A stretch of DNA of 22,952 nt from DAHUYF01 sp052143095. GTDB lineage: Bacteria > Pseudomonadota > Alphaproteobacteria > ATCC43930 > CGMCC-115725. A program made the translations under genes and the position numbers. The stretch covers positions 1-22,952 of the forward strand of contig JBKQTR010000435.1 of assembly GCA_052143095.1 (NCBI GenBank), given 5' to 3'. Below, piece after piece: positions 22,390 to 22,952 of the stretch; position 1 is the first letter of the stretch, and every line of letters starts with the position of its first letter. The notes beneath the pieces were generated by a model. That model had not been told where the DNA came from. It was given only the letters and a program-made list of their open reading frames with translations, and made no database searches.

Positions 22390-22952
22390 ATGGACGCGCC
22401 GACCCCCCGTCTTGCCCAAGCCCCGGAGCTCACCGCCGATCTCGGCGTCGGCGACGGGCTGCAGGAAATGCTTGCCGGCGCGCTCGGCGCGCTCAGCCGG
22501 CGCGCCAACGGCGCGCGCTATCCCACCGCCGAGTCCATCCACCGCTTCCGCGTCGGGCTGCGGCGGCTGCGCTCGATTCTCTCCGCCTTCAATGATGCCT
22601 TCCCCGAGCGCGAGCGCCGCGCGCTCGGCGATCGCTTGCGTGCCGTGGCGCAGCGTTATGGCCGCGCCCGCGAATGGGACGTGTTCCTCGACCACAGCGT
22701 CGCGCCGCTGCGCGCGGCGATGCCGGAAGAGGCGGCGCTCGCCGCGCTCGAGCGGCTGGCCCGCAAGGCACGACGCGCGGTGCTGCCGCCCAACGATACG
22801 CTCAAGGCCAATCTCGCTATCATCGAGCAAGCCGTCGCGGAAGCGCCGTGGCTGCGCCGGCCGGCGCCGGGCCGGACCGAGATCTGGGCGATGCCGCTGC
22901 GCGACTACGCCGCGGGGCTGCTCGATCAGCGGCACCGCAAGCTGCGCAAGCG
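22390..22952 (+). CDS. CHAD-domain protein (3' end missing)
   Basis: The frame from ATG 22390 runs to the end of the window, 187 full codons. The CHAD hallmark is seen as SIHRFRVGLRRLRSILSAF near residues 49-67 and a second basic helix LLDQRHRKLRK at the window edge. CHAD domains are helical with conserved His and basic residues that bind inorganic polyphosphate, and in bacteria often sit near polyphosphate or stress genes or beside CYTH domains. No CYTH part precedes it here. GAGG lies about ten bases upstream of the ATG. Full length and any second domain cannot be seen. Confidence 0.88.
   Translation, partial: MDAPTPRLAQAPELTADLGVGDGLQEMLAGALGALSRRANGARYPTAESIHRFRVGLRRLRSILSAFNDAFPERERRALGDRLRAVAQRYGRAREWDVFLDHSVAPLRAAMPEEAALAALERLARKARRAVLPPNDTLKANLAIIEQAVAEAPWLRRPAPGRTEIWAMPLRDYAAGLLDQRHRKLRK

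Overview
The window is high-GC, densely packed bacterial DNA. It is most consistent with an alphaproteobacterium of soil or rhizosphere type. This rests on gene content: Liv-type and sugar-type ABC transporters, an L-arabinonate-dehydratase-like IlvD/Edd enzyme, single-domain response regulators, a CspA-type protein, and one promoter-like site resembling the EcfG general-stress consensus. No rRNA, tRNA or CRISPR array was seen. The species is not identifiable from the sequence alone.

Region 1 (1-4822, + strand) is a tightly coupled operon, cut by the left edge. It holds the end of a LivF-type ABC ATPase with an altered Walker A lysine, a secreted 388-residue protein of no recognised family, a small exported cupredoxin-like protein with no Cys or Met ligand, and an 884-residue protein. 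The last joins a polytopic membrane part (resembling proteins annotated as fenitrothion hydrolase) to a periplasmic part resembling peptide/nickel solute-binding proteins. Gaps are 10 bp, a 4-bp ATGA overlap and a 23-bp overlap. This is the best candidate in the window for an undescribed system, possibly metal- or small-molecule-linked uptake.

Region 2 (about 4823-5731) holds a gene-poor gap and a decayed IS5-family (IS427-like) transposase.

Region 3 (5732-10297) carries an amidase-signature enzyme, a lone receiver-domain protein and a cold-shock protein on the minus strand. These are followed by a HExxH-containing protein, a probable 66-residue basic protein on the minus strand with an EcfG-like promoter, and a YihY/BrkB-family membrane protein.

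Region 4 (10275-19499) is a carbohydrate / sugar-acid catabolic locus. On the minus strand it has an IlvD/Edd sugar-acid dehydratase followed by a CUT1-type ABC transporter (ATPase, Tat-exported binding protein, two permeases). Divergent from it is an SDR dehydrogenase. A glycine-zipper lipoprotein follows, then a KDPG-type aldolase and, divergently, a PfkB-type 2-keto-3-deoxy-sugar-acid kinase. Together they give a plausible route: uptake, oxidation to an aldonate, dehydration to a 2-keto-3-deoxy acid, phosphorylation, and cleavage to pyruvate plus a triose phosphate. No dedicated regulator is present in the window.

Region 5 (19500-22952) has an outer-membrane beta-barrel gene with repeats upstream and a strong terminator just after it. 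Next come a small conserved-looking protein, a GhrB-like 2-hydroxyacid dehydrogenase broken by one in-frame TAA, a probable 52-residue ORF, and the start of a CHAD-domain protein cut by the right edge.
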